A stretch of DNA of 64,000 bases from Antilocapra americana (GCA_007570785.1 ML664176.1:857296-921295); one strand, 5' to 3'. Numbered from the stretch's first letter, positions 10,701 to 21,850 are shown. Translations and numbers: made by a program. Notes: generated by a model not told the origin, from the letters alone.

Positions 10701-11545
10701 GGCTGATGAGGTATCACCTCACATGGGTCAGAATGGCCATCATCAAAAAATCTACAGATGATAAATGCTGGAGAGGATGTGGAGAAAAGGGAACCCTCTT
10801 GCGCTGTTGCTGGGAATATAAATTGATATAGCCACTAAGGACAATAGTATGGAGATTCCTTGAAAAACTAGTAATAGAACTACCATACAACCTAACAATC
10901 CTATTACTGGGCATATACCCTGGGAAAACCATAATTGAAAGAGACACAGGTATCCCAATGTTCATTACAGCACAACAGCTAGGACATGGAAGCAACCTAG
11001 ATATCCATTAACAGATGAATGGATACAGAAAGTGTGGCACATATATACAATGGACTATCACTCAGCTATAAAAAAGAATGTACTTGAGTCAGTTCTAATG
11101 AGATGGGTGAACCTAGAGCCTATTCTATAGAGTGAAGTAAGTCAGAAAGAGAAAGATAAATATTGTATATTTACACATGCTTATGGAATCTAGAAAGATG
11201 GTACTGATGAACCTATTTGCAGGGCAGCAATGGAGACACAGACATAGAAAACAGACTGTGGGCACAGTGAGGGAAGGAGAGTGTAGAACAAATTGAGAGA
11301 ATAGCATGGAAACATATATATTACCATATGTAAAATGGGTTGGAATATACTGTGTGACACAGGAAGCTCAACCCAGTGCTCTGTGACAACCTAGAGGGAA
11401 GGAATGGGGAGGGAAATGGGAAGAGAGTTTGGAAGGGGGGGGAACATATGTATACTTATGCCTGATTCATGTTGATGCATGGCAGAAACATATATGATAT
11501 TGTAAAGTAATTATCCTCCAATAAAAAAATTAATGGTTAAAAAAA
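10701..11545 (+). mobile_element. Second L1 LINE 3' portion (ORF2 end plus 3' UTR)
   Basis: A second plus-sense L1 directly abuts the previous one. It restarts in ORF2 ('gaggtatcacctcacatggg', 'gctggagaggatgtggaga'), continues through 'attactgggcatatacc' and 'aatggactatcactcagc', and has a bovine-type 3' UTR with G-rich tracts at 11393-11452 and an A-rich tail. It is 5'-truncated and its frames are broken. Confidence 0.9.
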
Positions 11546-12308
11546 AGAATATGTGAGGCATTATTATAGCAACTATGAGAAGGAGTGCTGTGCACAGAGA
11601 GAAGCATTCTCAGATGCACAGTGTGGGATGGCTGGAGGGCACAAGCAAGGCACAGAACAGACTGTGTAAACAGACCCCGGGAAGTTCTTGGATCAGCGGT
11701 TCTGGGTTCCCAGGTAAGACACAAATCAAGCATTGGTAAGTAGACAGAACCTTTCCTGTTTCTATGCCTTTTCTTTAGGGATCTAATTCTTAGTAAAGCA
11801 ACTCAGGAAGAAAAAACTAATGCTTCTTTGTTTCTAGGACTTGGCCCTTTGTTTTATAATTAATATAGATTCCCACCCAATGCATAAATGTTTAAAGCAT
11901 CATTTATATTGCATCACTCACTTGTTAAAGTTTAAAATGTTGCAAATAGCCAAGAGTCTGTGCTTTAGTTACAAGCAAACTTGCTCACCCCATGATCTTA
12001 ATCTCCGGTAAACAGGGGCATAAAATTGACCACTAGGTGAATTTTGCATTTGCTATACATTCTTCGCCACTATAAAAAAGATAAAGATTCGGTTTTGAGT
12101 CAAAGCCTAGATTAAATTATTTTAAGGTATATACATATCTGGATTGAAATGTTTATGTGTATGTGTGTGTGTGATTGCACATGGACACATTTACACGATA
12201 CACTGTATACAGAAATTGGTGAAAGAAATAGTCCCAATTCAGTATTGGTGCAATTAGTTAACATAGATCTAAGGAGATATAAACCAAGACCTTCAGACAT
12301 TAGGGATT
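11546..12308. other. Unique DNA, no feature recognised
   Basis: No repeat or gene is recognised. A short TG run lies near 12155-12173. 'cccaggtaag' at about 11709 resembles a splice donor by sequence only. Confidence 0.4.
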
Positions 12309-12572
12309 TTTTAAAATTAAAATATAGTTGATTTATAATATTGTGCTGGTTTCAGGTGTACAGCATAGTGATTTAATTATTTTTTCTGATAATATTTCAT
12401 TATAGGTTTTCATAAGATACTGGATATAAATATCTGTGATATACAATACGTCCTTGTTGTTTATCTATGTTATGTACAGTAGTTTGCATCTGTTAATCCC
12501 GTACTCCTCTAATTTGTCCCTTCCCCCTCCCTCTCCCTTTTGGTAAACACAGATTTGCTTTTCACAGACATA
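12309..12572 (-). mobile_element. L1 LINE 3' UTR fragment, minus
   Basis: The plus strand shows the antisense of an L1 3' end: 'aatatagttgatttataata', 'ggtttcaggtgtacagcat', 'tccttgttgtttatctatg', then a C-rich 'ccttccccctccctctccc' and 'ggtaaacacagatttgctt'. Confidence 0.85.
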
Positions 12573-13209
12573 GGGGTCATTTTATTAACAAAGGAATGGG
12601 GTCCAAATATTGAAAAGCAATCTGCTTTCAAAAAGTCGTATGCAAACAGAGTAAGAATATTCCTCTCCTCATGTCATTCTTAGATATGCTAAGGTTTCAC
12701 ATCTTTTGGTTGGATGGATTGCACAGTAGCTGGAATCAAGGCAGGCTCTTTGCCAAACTTCATTCCCATTACTGGGCTCCTGACCTGTCCCGTGTGACCG
12801 AGTAATTCCTGATTCAGTAAGCAAGTCTTTGCCATATTCTATCCTGATTTTCTTTCCAGGCCTCCCAGCATCACAGCTTAGTTCCTCTCCTTGCCTCATA
12901 ATCTTCTTGAATCCCAATCTTACCATCAACCTTTTAGATTTTCTGACTGTCAGAGGGTTTTAACACAGAAAGTCTGGCATTGATTGTGGGAAATTGGGTC
13001 TATTTTCATAACACCTCTCCATTTACAGGGGAAGATAAGTCTGTACAAGAAAAGTGTAAATTCTGAAATCTTTTAATGAGAAGTTCTGGTGTTTTCCAGC
13101 AAGAAAACAGGAAGCTCTGTTCAACTGCTCAAAAGAATTTCCTGGGATACTTCAGTTAAGGTATAAGTGATTTGTCAATATTCCAAATAACAACTGATCT
13201 TATACTTCA
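12573..13209. other. Unique DNA, no feature recognised
   Basis: No repeat or gene is recognised in this stretch. Confidence 0.4.
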
Positions 13210-13380
13210 GTAAACCTATGAATCATCACTCAAAGAGTCTGTTAAAATGCACATTCCTAGGTCTCCCGCCCCTTTCCCCCAGGATCCTCATTCAGAAGTT
13301 TTGGGTGTAATTCAGGACTTTTGGACTTTCTCTCCCCATGATGCTTTCTTGGATGGAATTTTGAGAAACATTGCTCTATG
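13210..13380. repeat. MER5-like hAT-Charlie DNA transposon remnant
   Basis: 'gttaaaatgcacattcctag', 'cctcattcagaagttttgg' and a terminal 'ttttgagaaacattgctc' fit the non-autonomous hAT family MER5. The core is diverged and there is no transposase. The orientation of these near-palindromic elements was not resolved. Confidence 0.6.
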
Positions 13381-13476
13381 TATTCAGTGAACAACATCCA
13401 TGTATTAATCACAAGTTTTATTTTTGTACAGACTGTAATTGTTAGGAAAATATTTGCTGTCTTTAAAAAGTTTAGT

Positions 13477-13680
13477 GGGCTTCCCTGGTGGCTCAGTGAT
13501 AAAGAATTTCCCTGCCAATGCAGGAGATATGGGTTCAATCCCTGGGTCAGGAAGATTCCCTGGAGGAGGAAATGGCAACCCACTCCAATATTCTTGCCTT
13601 GGGAAATCCCATGGACAGAGAAGCCTGGTGGGAATCACAAGAATTGAATACAACATAGTGACTACAACAACAATAACAAC
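13477..13680 (+). mobile_element. Bov-tA SINE with 12-bp target duplication
   Basis: Starts 'gggcttccctggtggctcag'. Box B reads 'gggttcaatccctgg', followed by 'aatggcaacccactccaat' and 'tcttgccttgggaaatccc'. The usual Bov-A end is decayed, finishing in an (AAC)-rich tail. The perfect repeat 'aaaaagtttagt' at 13465-13476 and 13681-13692 is the target duplication. It is a tRNA-Glu/Bov-A composite SINE. Confidence 0.95.
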
Positions 13681-13886
13681 AAAAAGTTTAGTATGTTCCT
13701 CATGATTTCATTTGCACCATTAAATTTTTGAGTAAATTATTTCTATAAAACATAGATGTAGAAATTAATGTAGCTTGATCCAGATTGAATTACTGCAAAT
13801 TGTTCTAAGAATGGATGAAATGGAAATTAATAAGATTTCTGTAAATGATTGTTATTTTGCTAACTAATATTCTATGATGGTGAGTT

Positions 13887-13956
13887 ATGATATATATATA
13901 TATCATATATTCAAATAATAAATATATATATTCAAATAAATGAATATATATATACG
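13887..13956. repeat. AT microsatellite with 20-bp palindrome
   Basis: TA-rich stretch with repeated 'atatatattcaaata' units. The first 20 bp (13887-13906) form a perfect palindrome beginning 'atgatatata'. Confidence 0.85.
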
Positions 13957-14221
13957 TATTCAAATTCTGAACTGTTGGAGATTAACTTCAAGACTATTTT
14001 TACAGTATCTAAGAGAAGGAAAATACAGTTTATGGTCACCTAATAAATAACCCTTTTGAGCCAAATGGGTATGAACTAGACCTGTCCAGGTAAAAGTTTC
14101 AGGGTATTTGTTGGAAAATTTATACAGTGTCTCCTTTACCAGGAGTATGACAGAGAGAAAACTTGTTCCACAATTTTAGGCATGTAAAGATGGAAATCTA
14201 AATAACACCAATAGCAATAAT

Positions 14222-14335
14222 AGCTAATATTAATCAAACCCTTTGTATGTGTTGAATGCTTTACGTTCATTAGTTCATACAGTCTTCACAGCTACCCTAC
14301 TTGAACATCCCATTTCCCAGGTTGGCATCCTTCTA
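14222..14335 (-). repeat. MIR fragment, minus
   Basis: 'gttgaatgctttacgttcat', 'acagtcttcacagctaccc' and 'cccatttcccaggttgg' follow the antisense MIR core. Confidence 0.6.
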
Positions 14336-14787
14336 TTATACTAGGATAAAGGAATGACTCCATTCTGATGTGAGGCCTTTGTGGGTGGAGGGCATCTCAA
14401 GGCAGTAGTGATCCAAGCAGAGAAGAAAGGCGGTGGGAGAAATGAACATGGAACAAGACAGAGGAATGCAGAGACCAGGAGGGCCAGGAGAAGCTGCTGG
14501 CAGAGGCTCCAAGGGGAACGTATTCTAAGCTCCTCTGGCTGGGTGTGCTTTTCTCCCCACGGCGGGCATCCCTCCCCACACCCTGTCCATGTGTTCAACT
14601 CTTCACCCCCTTGAGCCTGGTTGTCATGCCCCCATGACTTAGGGCAAATAACATCAGGAGCAATTTGCAGTTGCATGAAGATAAATGGTGAGAATAAGAA
14701 GTGGGGAGAGCAGGAAAATCACTATGATTATTATTTTTATTTAATTAGGTTTTGCTATTGTAACAATAAATAACAATCATGAGAATG
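14336..14787. other. Unique DNA
   Basis: No repeat is recognised. Frames at 14341-14676 on both strands are low complexity and show no domain. Confidence 0.4.
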
Positions 14788-15045
14788 ATAATAATGCTGA
14801 TAAACCAACACTTGGGAAGCCAGGCACTCTGCCAAGCATTTAAAATATGCAATCTTATTTAACCCTCTGCTCTTCTGGTCAGTGTTATCAGTAATCTGCT
14901 TCTCAAATGGGGACGCTGGGGCATGAAGAAGTCAATACCTTGACCACAGTCACTGGCTGGGAGAGGGTTTTGTTGGGACTCAACTCTCAAAGTTTGACTG
15001 TGGATTCTGACTGCAGAGCTGGCATCCATGATCACTATGTGTTGG
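14788..15045 (-). repeat. MIR, minus
   Basis: Antisense MIR: 'gccaggcactctgccaagca', 'gcaatcttatttaaccctc', 'agaagtcaataccttgacc', 'gattctgactgcagagctgg'. Nearly the full MIR length is represented, though diverged. Confidence 0.75.
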
Positions 15046-15062
15046 GTTTTCATAGATGTCAC

Positions 15063-15160
15063 CTCCTTGCATCCTCACAGTGACAGGTAGAGCTGGGTGT
15101 TGCTACCCCTTCTTACAGATGAGGAAACTGAGGCTCAGAAGCAATAATCTACCCCAGGAG
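15063..15160 (-). repeat. MIR fragment, minus
   Basis: 'cttgcatcctcacagtgac' followed by 'acagatgaggaaactgaggc' is the well-kept core of an antisense MIR. It sits directly beside another minus MIR, so these are two separate insertions. Confidence 0.8.
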
Positions 15161-15889
15161 AAGGGCAGAGCTACCCCAGGAGAAAGACTCCAAGCCACTC
15201 ATCTGATGTCACCTGGACCATCCTGAGAAACACATTCTGAAATAAGAAGGGGACTCTCTCTCTTGAGTCCAGGACTCTATGTCCAGGTAGAAGCTGGTGA
15301 GAGTCTAGGAAGAAGAAAGGATGGACAGAGAGTGTTAAAAGATAGGCAAACTGAAATACGCAGTGCCTCTCCTGTGGCTCCTCAGCAGAGTGGGTGGGTA
15401 CCACCAAGGAGTTGGAGAAGGGTCACTGGAATTAGGTGGAGGTTCTCTGACTTGCTAAAAAAAAGACTGGGGAGACAGGCAATGGGACAGGATGGGAGAA
15501 AATAAGAGAGTGAGATAGACGTAAAAGAAGAACCTCAGGAGAAGAGAGAAACCTCTTAGAACAGCATAAACATAACCCAAATTTCAGGCATCAACAAAAA
15601 CCCACTGATGGTCAGAGACCTCCATTACCCTGCCTCTCCTTTCCCCATGGCACAACTGGAAGCTCTGATTTCATATCTCTTTTTACTTCTGGATGATGCA
15701 CACTGACAAATACAGTATGTGAAATGTAGGGACATGTGAAAAGAAAGTGTGGCAAGGGTTGTTTTCCTTCTCCCAATAATAGCATTTCAATTTGGTACCT
15801 AAATAAACAATCTATTTTAGTGGCTCCCCTTTGATACCTTGAATGTTCCCTTCTGTTATTTCTGGCAGTTCCCAATCCTGTGATGTGAT
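15161..15889. other. Unique DNA, no feature recognised
   Basis: No repeat or gene is recognised in this stretch. Confidence 0.4.
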
Positions 15890-16300
15890 TAGAGAGGATG
15901 ATTACACTTACATAACAGCATCAAATTAATTTGCCGCCGAGAACAACAGGGGCAGGAAATCATTGGAGTTCTCAAATGGCTCCCCCCACCCCCACCCGCT
16001 TCGAGTTTATTTAAGTGACATCAAGGGATTAGAGCGAAGTCGGTCAGTAGAGCACTGTTGGGAAAACAACCAAAACATCGACGCTGACCTTGTAAACGAA
16101 AGAGGAACAGAGCAAACAATGAAAAGCACTGGTCCCAGGCCTGGCACCAGGGCCATCGGATGAATCAGCCTCCCAAGCACACATTTCCTACTGCGGGTGA
16201 AAGAAACAAACTGTACCTTTCGGTGAAGATCATTTTCTCCGGCTACGTCCTGCCAACCAAGGACTGTCAAAACCGAAGCTATTTGATATTGTGTTTATAT
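15890..16300. other. Candidate conserved non-coding element (CpG-retaining)
   Basis: Repeat-free. By my count there are about 15 CpG in roughly 350 bp, in a region where CpG is otherwise scarce. A 10-bp palindrome 'aaattaattt' (homeodomain-type core) lies at 15923-15932, just before 'gccgccgag', and a C-rich run at about 15980-16000. The frame on either strand shows no domain. A regulatory role is inferred, not shown. Confidence 0.3.
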
Positions 16301-16519
16301 TTTTTCTTTTCTTTTGGCCCTTTTTCAAGGAAAAAAAAATTAAGTTGACTTGAATTTTTTACCCCGTGAGCTCTGATCAAAACAAAACACAACAAAAAGA
16401 GAGAGGGGGGAAAAAGCAGAGGCAAACAGTATTGTCTCTGCTTTTCTAAAAGAGAGGCAATAACAGCTCAGAGCACTACAGTCCATGATCTCGCACAAGG
16501 CCAGAGGTTTACATTTGCG

Positions 16520-16606
16520 GGTAAACAGATGCCTGGCTTGTAGATTTCATTTCTGACACTAACCCTTGGGTGGTCATTTAAAGTCTCTGAGCCTTACCTT
16601 GTCTTA
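16520..16606 (+). repeat. MIR fragment, plus
   Basis: 'cttgggtggtcatttaaagt' and 'ctctgagccttaccttgtc' match the sense MIR region after box B. Confidence 0.6.
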
Positions 16607-16639
16607 CCTAGGAAAGCATCTCTATTACAGTTGGTGTTC

Positions 16640-16795
16640 ACCCATCCGTTCATGCAGCTCATCCATCCATTCAACAAATACTGACTGAACACCAGTTTCG
16701 ACTCAAGAACTGTGCTGACCACTAGGAATACCATTTGACATTGTCTCAGCCCTAGGAGCTCATGTACTAATGAAGTGTGACAATAAAGGGTCACT
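16640..16795 (-). repeat. L2 LINE 3' fragment, minus
   Basis: Antisense L2 end: 'catccattcaacaaatactg', 'aagaactgtgctgacca', 'gccctaggagctcatgtac'. Confidence 0.65.
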
Positions 16796-16837
16796 GTGCA
16801 TTATGTGGGCAGCCACCCACCTCACCACCCTTTATCC

Positions 16838-17010
16838 ATGACTGCTTTTAAATCTCATGACCACCCTACCAGGGGAGGGATCCCCATCCTTATTTTACGA
16901 AGGAGGAAAAGGAGCCTGGATACTTTAAACAACTCTATGCCAAGTCATACTGGGAAGCGACTAGATTGGAATTCAAGCCTGGATTTTCTGAATTTAAAGC
17001 TCTGCTAGGT
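16838..17010 (-). repeat. MIR, minus
   Basis: 'aaatctcatgaccaccctac', 'catccttattttacgaagg', 'ctagattggaattcaagcc' and 'aaagctctgctaggtccc' follow the antisense MIR. Confidence 0.75.
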
Positions 17011-17179
17011 CCCTTTATACTCTTTTGGAATCTGATAAACTCTAAAGCATTTTGCACATACAAAGAATTATTTTAACTGTGTTTATGCAAGATGTTCATG
17101 TACTAGACAGATACCACAAATGTACAAATTTTGGTTGCTTTATTCCAGCAAATCTAGCTCTTCATTTGTTCTAAGGCAA

Positions 17180-17275
17180 ACCATTTCTATGGTCTTATTT
17201 AATCTTTGTCTCAGTGTTATTATTCCCATTACACAGATAAGGAGACCAAGGTTTTACAATCTGCCAAAATTGGGC
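17180..17275 (-). repeat. MIR fragment, minus
   Basis: 'tcttatttaatctttgtctc', 'tattcccattacacagata' and 'aggagaccaaggttttac' follow the antisense MIR core. Confidence 0.65.
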
Positions 17276-17884
17276 CTAAAGCTGTCCTAGAACAGGAATA
17301 CTGGTCAAGGGCTACTCCCTTGCCACCTCCCACCTACCATCACCGACTTCCTTTCACTGGGAATGTACAGGTGGAGGTTGATGTTTCCAGTTTGGGCTTC
17401 AGTAGATTTCTGGATGCTATCTGTTTGTGTCAGTCTTTTGGGTGTCCATGGCATCCTGTGTTTAGATAGAAATCCATGTATGAAATACAACATGGAGTAT
17501 TTTTATATTTGTCCTCTTTGAATATCATTTGCTGCTTTTTCCACCTTGTAAAAACTTGCAACATTTCCCTTCATCTTTTATTAACATCATCACCATTCAT
17601 TAACATGGTGACTTCATCATGCATTCTTAGCTCTTTTGTGAGACTACTGTTAACATCAGTATATGGGAGTTCAAAAGTTGGTACTATTTCAGTTAGATCA
17701 TTCTAATCTTGTGGTTCCTGTATATAAGCAATCATATATTACAACAGAGACTTGTGCTAACTTCAACTTTAGCACGGAATCCACTGTATCACTTGACCCT
17801 CCTTATTCATACCTCTCTTCTTCTAATGAATTCATAATATGATTGTTGGAAAGATTTTTGTACCATTTTACCCTCCGTGGCTGG
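17276..17884. other. Unique DNA, no feature recognised
   Basis: No repeat or gene is recognised in this stretch. Confidence 0.4.
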
Positions 17885-18060
17885 GATCATTGTTAGTCCT
17901 CTTGCTGGAAATGCTTGCCACCGCACTTTTACAACCCTTCCCCATTCTCCAAGATCAGTTCACTCCCACTTCCTTGAAGACACACTTCTACAATTACTCT
18001 GCCAGCACCAACATCACCCTACTCTGACTGTCAGTTTACTGGGCAGGCACCTTAGTGGAG
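17885..18060 (+). repeat. L2 LINE 3' fragment, plus
   Basis: 'ttgctggaaatgcttgccac', 'agatcagttcactcccact' and 'ccttgaagacacacttct' follow sense L2. Similar L2-like text ('gatgagcttctggaaggca') resumes after 18340, so a CHR-2 SINE may have split one old L2. Confidence 0.55.
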
Positions 18061-18118
18061 ACCCAGTCCTAATCTCTTCTTATATAGATGAGGAGACTGG
18101 AGTCAGAGACATCAAATG

Positions 18119-18276
18119 ACTTTTTGCTTGGTTTGTGGCAGGTGGGATCTTTTAGTTGTGGCAGATGAACTCTTAGTTGCAGCATGTGGGATCCAGTTCC
18201 CTGATTAGGGATCAAACCCAGGCCCCTTGCATTGGGAATGCAAAGTCTTAGCCACTGGACCAGCAGGGAACTCCCC
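18119..18276 (-). mobile_element. CHR-2-type SINE, minus
   Basis: Antisense CHR-2: 'gtgggatcttttagttgtgg', 'ttgcagcatgtgggatcc', 'tagggatcaaacccaggcc' (box B antisense), 'cttagccactggaccagca' and 'gggaactcccc' at the tRNA head. Confidence 0.92.
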
Positions 18277-18339
18277 CAACTTCCTGATTCTTGAGGAATC
18301 AGTTGCACTGTTTTCATCAGAACCCTCTGCTTCACCCCT

Positions 18340-18500
18340 GACGTTTGTGGAACTGTATAGTGTGTTCACAGTCTAGAATGGAGATCTGTCTCATTACCCC
18401 CATAAACCCGATGAGCTTCTGGAAGGCAAAGGCTGAGTATTTCTTATCACTGAATTCTAAAGCATCTTTCACAAGTCCAAATATACAGTAGTTGTGCAAG
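18340..18500 (+). repeat. L2-like 3' fragment, plus
   Basis: 'cagtctagaatggagatctg', 'cgatgagcttctggaaggc', 'tcactgaattctaaagc' and 'atatacagtagttgtgc' resemble the final part of L2 in diverged form. Confidence 0.45.
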
Positions 18501-18654
18501 ACATAGTCTGGGATAAATTACTCTCTGTGGATGGTGCATTTGTTATGGAAACTGTCTGCTACCCCATCCCCCGCTGGTTCTATCTCTTATTTCTCTCTGT
18601 TTCTCAAGCTCCCTCACCCATAGCATTCCCCACCTCCAGAGAGGGCATGGCCTT

Positions 18655-18800
18655 CTTCTTCACCACACATTCATTCATCTGCCCATTCACTTTGTAGGAA
18701 ATCTTTGTTAAGTGCCTATTCTGTACCAGGCACCATCCCAGGTTGGACAGGAAGCAGCAAACAAAGCAAATTCTCCACCCTCTCAGAGCTCATCAGCCCT
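18655..18800 (-). repeat. L2 LINE 3' end, minus
   Basis: 'cacattcattcatctgccca', 'gttaagtgcctattctgtac', 'caggcaccatcccaggttgg' and 'accctctcagagctcatc' give the antisense L2 3' end. Confidence 0.75.
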
Positions 18801-18931
18801 CAATGTCCCCACCTTCTCCTCCTGTGTGATGGTCTCCAATGTGAGGGAACCCAGAGCTGAAGAGTTGCTTCAGAAGTGTTCATGTCATTATAGGTAATGA
18901 TGGCAGGTATTGTAATTTTTACTTAAATGTC

Positions 18932-19134
18932 TGAAAAAATGCTCAGATGTGTCTGACTCTTTGTGACCCCATGGACTGTAACCCACCGGGCTGCTCTGTC
19001 TATGGGATTTCTTAGGCAAGAATACTGGAGTGGGTTGCCATTTCCTTCTCCAGGATCTTCCTAACCCAGAGATCAAACCCACGTCTCCTGCATTGCAGGT
19101 GGATTCTTTACCTATGAGCCACCAGGGAAGGCCC
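18932..19134 (-). mobile_element. Bov-tA SINE, minus
   Basis: Antisense order: 'gtgtctgactctttgtgacc', 'aagaatactggagtgggttg', 'ccatttccttctccaggat', 'gagatcaaacccacgtctc' (box B antisense), 'cctatgagccaccagggaa'. The copy is essentially full length. Confidence 0.93.
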
Positions 19135-20369
19135 CCATCCCAAGTCCCCACTACAGAGTGCTGAGCTGAAAATCACCAGCCACTGTGGCAATTTTAAATT
19201 GTATTTATTTAAAATGTTTTTTATGTTGTTGTTGTTAGTTATTTACTTGATTAACTTGTCTAACTTTTACCCACACTGCTTAGGTAAAGGTAAATAGAAG
19301 AATTCTGAAGCAAAAATTTGAAAAGTTTAAAAAGAGTATACATAGGGTAGAATTCTGTAGATATACTTTAGGCTGTTCTTCACCAGATTTCAGAATTATA
19401 TTTGATTGATCTCTCATTTAACCCACTGAAAGCTATCATTTTTAAAACACATTAATAAAAGAAAATTTGGTGTTATATCCAGTTCAGTTTCAATTATCTG
19501 TATATAAGCGCTTATCAATAATGACCAAAAAATCTTTATTTCACTGTTTAGAAATAAAAGAGACAAAGAATAAAAATAAACCAGATTTTCTTTTACCCAA
19601 AATGCAAAGTTTCCAAACATTACTTAGAAGAGTAGATTTGTCTGTATTTGTCAATATTTAATGTGATAATACACACTTAAATTTCAAGCCACAATTTAAG
19701 ATTTATTTGGTTTTCCAACTAAGCACACTATTAGATGTCATTTTAATGTATGTTTTATTTTTTCATTTCTTTCATTTTTTATTTTCCATTTCATGTTAAT
19801 TTTCATTTCTTACATAATTAAAGTAAGTTAAACCATGTGCGTCACTTCTTAGATGGAATTCATTCAGAATTTATTATTATAACCATGAATATTAGCAAAC
19901 ATTGTCTTCAATTAATTTTGTAATAAAATCTTTAATACATACAGATCTAAAGTGACACATATATTTTAAAACATTAAATCATTTAATTTTGCATTGCATG
20001 TGAAATGATCAGATGATTAAAATTTTCCCAAATAATATATATTCTTAATGAATTCACAAGTTTAAAAATGGTTAGAGAATGCTGTTCTAAACTCTTTATA
20101 CCCATTTCTGCTTCTATCATCCACGCTCCTTCTCAAGATGAATGTCCTCCTCAGCACCTTCTAGCATTCTTTCTCTGTCCTGTATAGTCAACTTTTCCCT
20201 CTCTACTTTCTTCTCCTCAATCTACAAACATTATCAAATTTCCCTGTTCTAAACAGCCAGCCAGCCAACTATAAATAGCATCAGGAAAACTTCGTTAGTC
20301 CTGTCTTCCCCGTGAGTTGCTAACTTATAAGACACACTTCAGGGAAAAAATGCTTTTCTGCTCTCCCCT
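19135..20369. other. AT-rich unique DNA
   Basis: Very AT-rich, especially 19190-20090 with many T-runs. No repeat family or gene is recognised. Confidence 0.4.
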
Positions 20370-20690
20370 CTGCCTTGGGGCCTTGGCACTAGCTGTTTCT
20401 GTCCCTTGGAATGCTCTTCACCTACTCCTTCATGCAGCTGTCTGAGTCCTGTAGTTCAGTTCTTAGCTCTTCCACAAGCTGACCAACCGTGATAAAGTGC
20501 CCATCTAATCCCTCTCCACCACATCACCCCCTTCTGATTCTCAGTATTTATTACTGTCTGATATTTAATTGTTTTGGAACAAAGCATTGCCTGCTCCCTG
20601 GATGTGACTCCAGCATGTAAAATGGTGTTTGGTACGTAGGAAGAATCCAGTAGTTATTTGCTGAATAAAGGAACAGATGAGCGAATGATG
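20370..20690 (+). repeat. L2 LINE 3' end, plus
   Basis: Sense L2: 'ggccttggcactagctgttt', 'cttggaatgctcttcacct', 'tattactgtctgatattta', 'tggtgtttggtacgtagga' and 'tatttgctgaataaaggaa'. The order is right through to the 3' end. Confidence 0.75.
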
Positions 20691-21034
20691 ATCTGTTTCA
20701 GTCTCCTTTGCTTGCTTATTCCTTCACCCACTCCTTTCCCTCCTCTTCTCCCTTTTCACACTTTGCTTGGGTTACCACAGCCACCCTCATAATTCCAATA
20801 CCCGTCTATATGGAGATGGACAATACAGAGCACCGTATCTGTCCAGGGCGGACATTACTAGTGGATTTCAGTTCACTCTTTAAGACATTGTCTAGTCCTA
20901 GTGTGCATGGTCCTCCAGGGAGGCTCTGCTAACTGATAGGAGTTGTTCTCCAGATGAAAGCTACTTCTCTGATCTATATGCCAACGCTTCCCATATCTAT
21001 GTCTGCAGTACTGGAGTTTTCCGACCCCCTTTCA

Positions 21035-21118
21035 CACTGCCTCCTAGACACCTTCGTTTGTTCACCTCCATTGTCTAGCACTGTGCCTGGGGGAAGGTAA
21101 CCACTCAATAAATGCTTT
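21035..21118 (+). repeat. L2 LINE 3' tail, plus
   Basis: 'gtctagcactgtgcctgggg' and 'ccactcaataaatgctttg' are the terminal sense L2 sequence. Confidence 0.6.
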
Positions 21119-21149
21119 GTGTCATGATAAGCATATATTCAGTGACACT

Positions 21150-21620
21150 ATCCACTCAGACAGTCCCTACCAGCTTGCCAGGTATGAAAGTGAGACTCAC
21201 CTATTTGTCCTTCTCTGCTTTCAGACTTTCAATGGCAATTTGCCAGGTCTGGAGCACAGTACCCGTTTGTAACAAGCTACACATTTTGGCCAACAGTTCC
21301 ACAATTTCACCCTTGAGTTCCTTCAAAACTCTTGGGTGGATGCCATCCGTTCCAGTGATTTATTCACACCTAGAGTGTCATTCCAGGACATCCTGTCCAC
21401 TCACCACGGCTTGTTCGAACTATTTAGAATTTTCTGTTTGCAAACACAATTAGGGAGTAGGAATTCTCCTTTTCATTTCTTTTAGTAACAGCTAATGCAA
21501 AGAATTTACCATGACTCTCTCAGCTATTTTTTGCTTATATTTAACGTGGTGGTGATCAAATGGGTCCAAGTGATCTAACTGACTCTCATTTCCTCACTGC
21601 CTCTGGTACATATTAAGAGA
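21150..21620 (-). repeat. CR1/L3-type LINE reverse-transcriptase fossil
   Basis: On the minus strand, 21353 down to 21204 is a 50-codon stop-free frame carrying DGIHPRVLKEL near its start and a later LQTGTV block. This matches the early reverse-transcriptase block (GPDGIHPRVLKEL) of CR1-clade LINEs, with P to T in the GPDG motif and an apparent one-base deletion just upstream. Farther along the plus strand, 'taatgcaaagaatttacc' and 'ggtccaagtgatctaactg' fit the upstream coding region. The family died out in the mammalian lineage long ago, so this is an old remnant or an exapted piece, not a gene. Confidence 0.7.
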
Positions 21621-21699
21621 TTGCTTTCTGATTGGCACAGAAGTTCTCTGCAAAGCCATCCTCAAATTATGAAATTCAGGCTGATCACTCAAATGGATT

Positions 21700-21850
21700 A
21701 AAGAGCTTTCACATCTACCAACTCATTTATTTTCATTAAAAACCCTGAAAGATTGATAAGATAGGCTAGATTATCATTTTATGGATCAAAAAATACCCCA
21801 AAACAAAAACAAGACTCAGAGTGGTCAAGAGATTTGAGGCAGTAACTGAG
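21700..21850 (-). repeat. MIR, minus, diverged
   Basis: 'cataccaactcatttat'-like text, 'attatcattttatggatca', 'caagactcagagtggtcaa' and 'gcagtaactgagctgagg' follow the antisense MIR in diverged form. Confidence 0.5.

Noticed and set aside
18119..19134. tRNA-like box A/box B sequences in this and other SINEs
   Set aside because: They are tRNA-Glu-derived SINE heads with no intact tRNA fold, so they are not tRNA genes.
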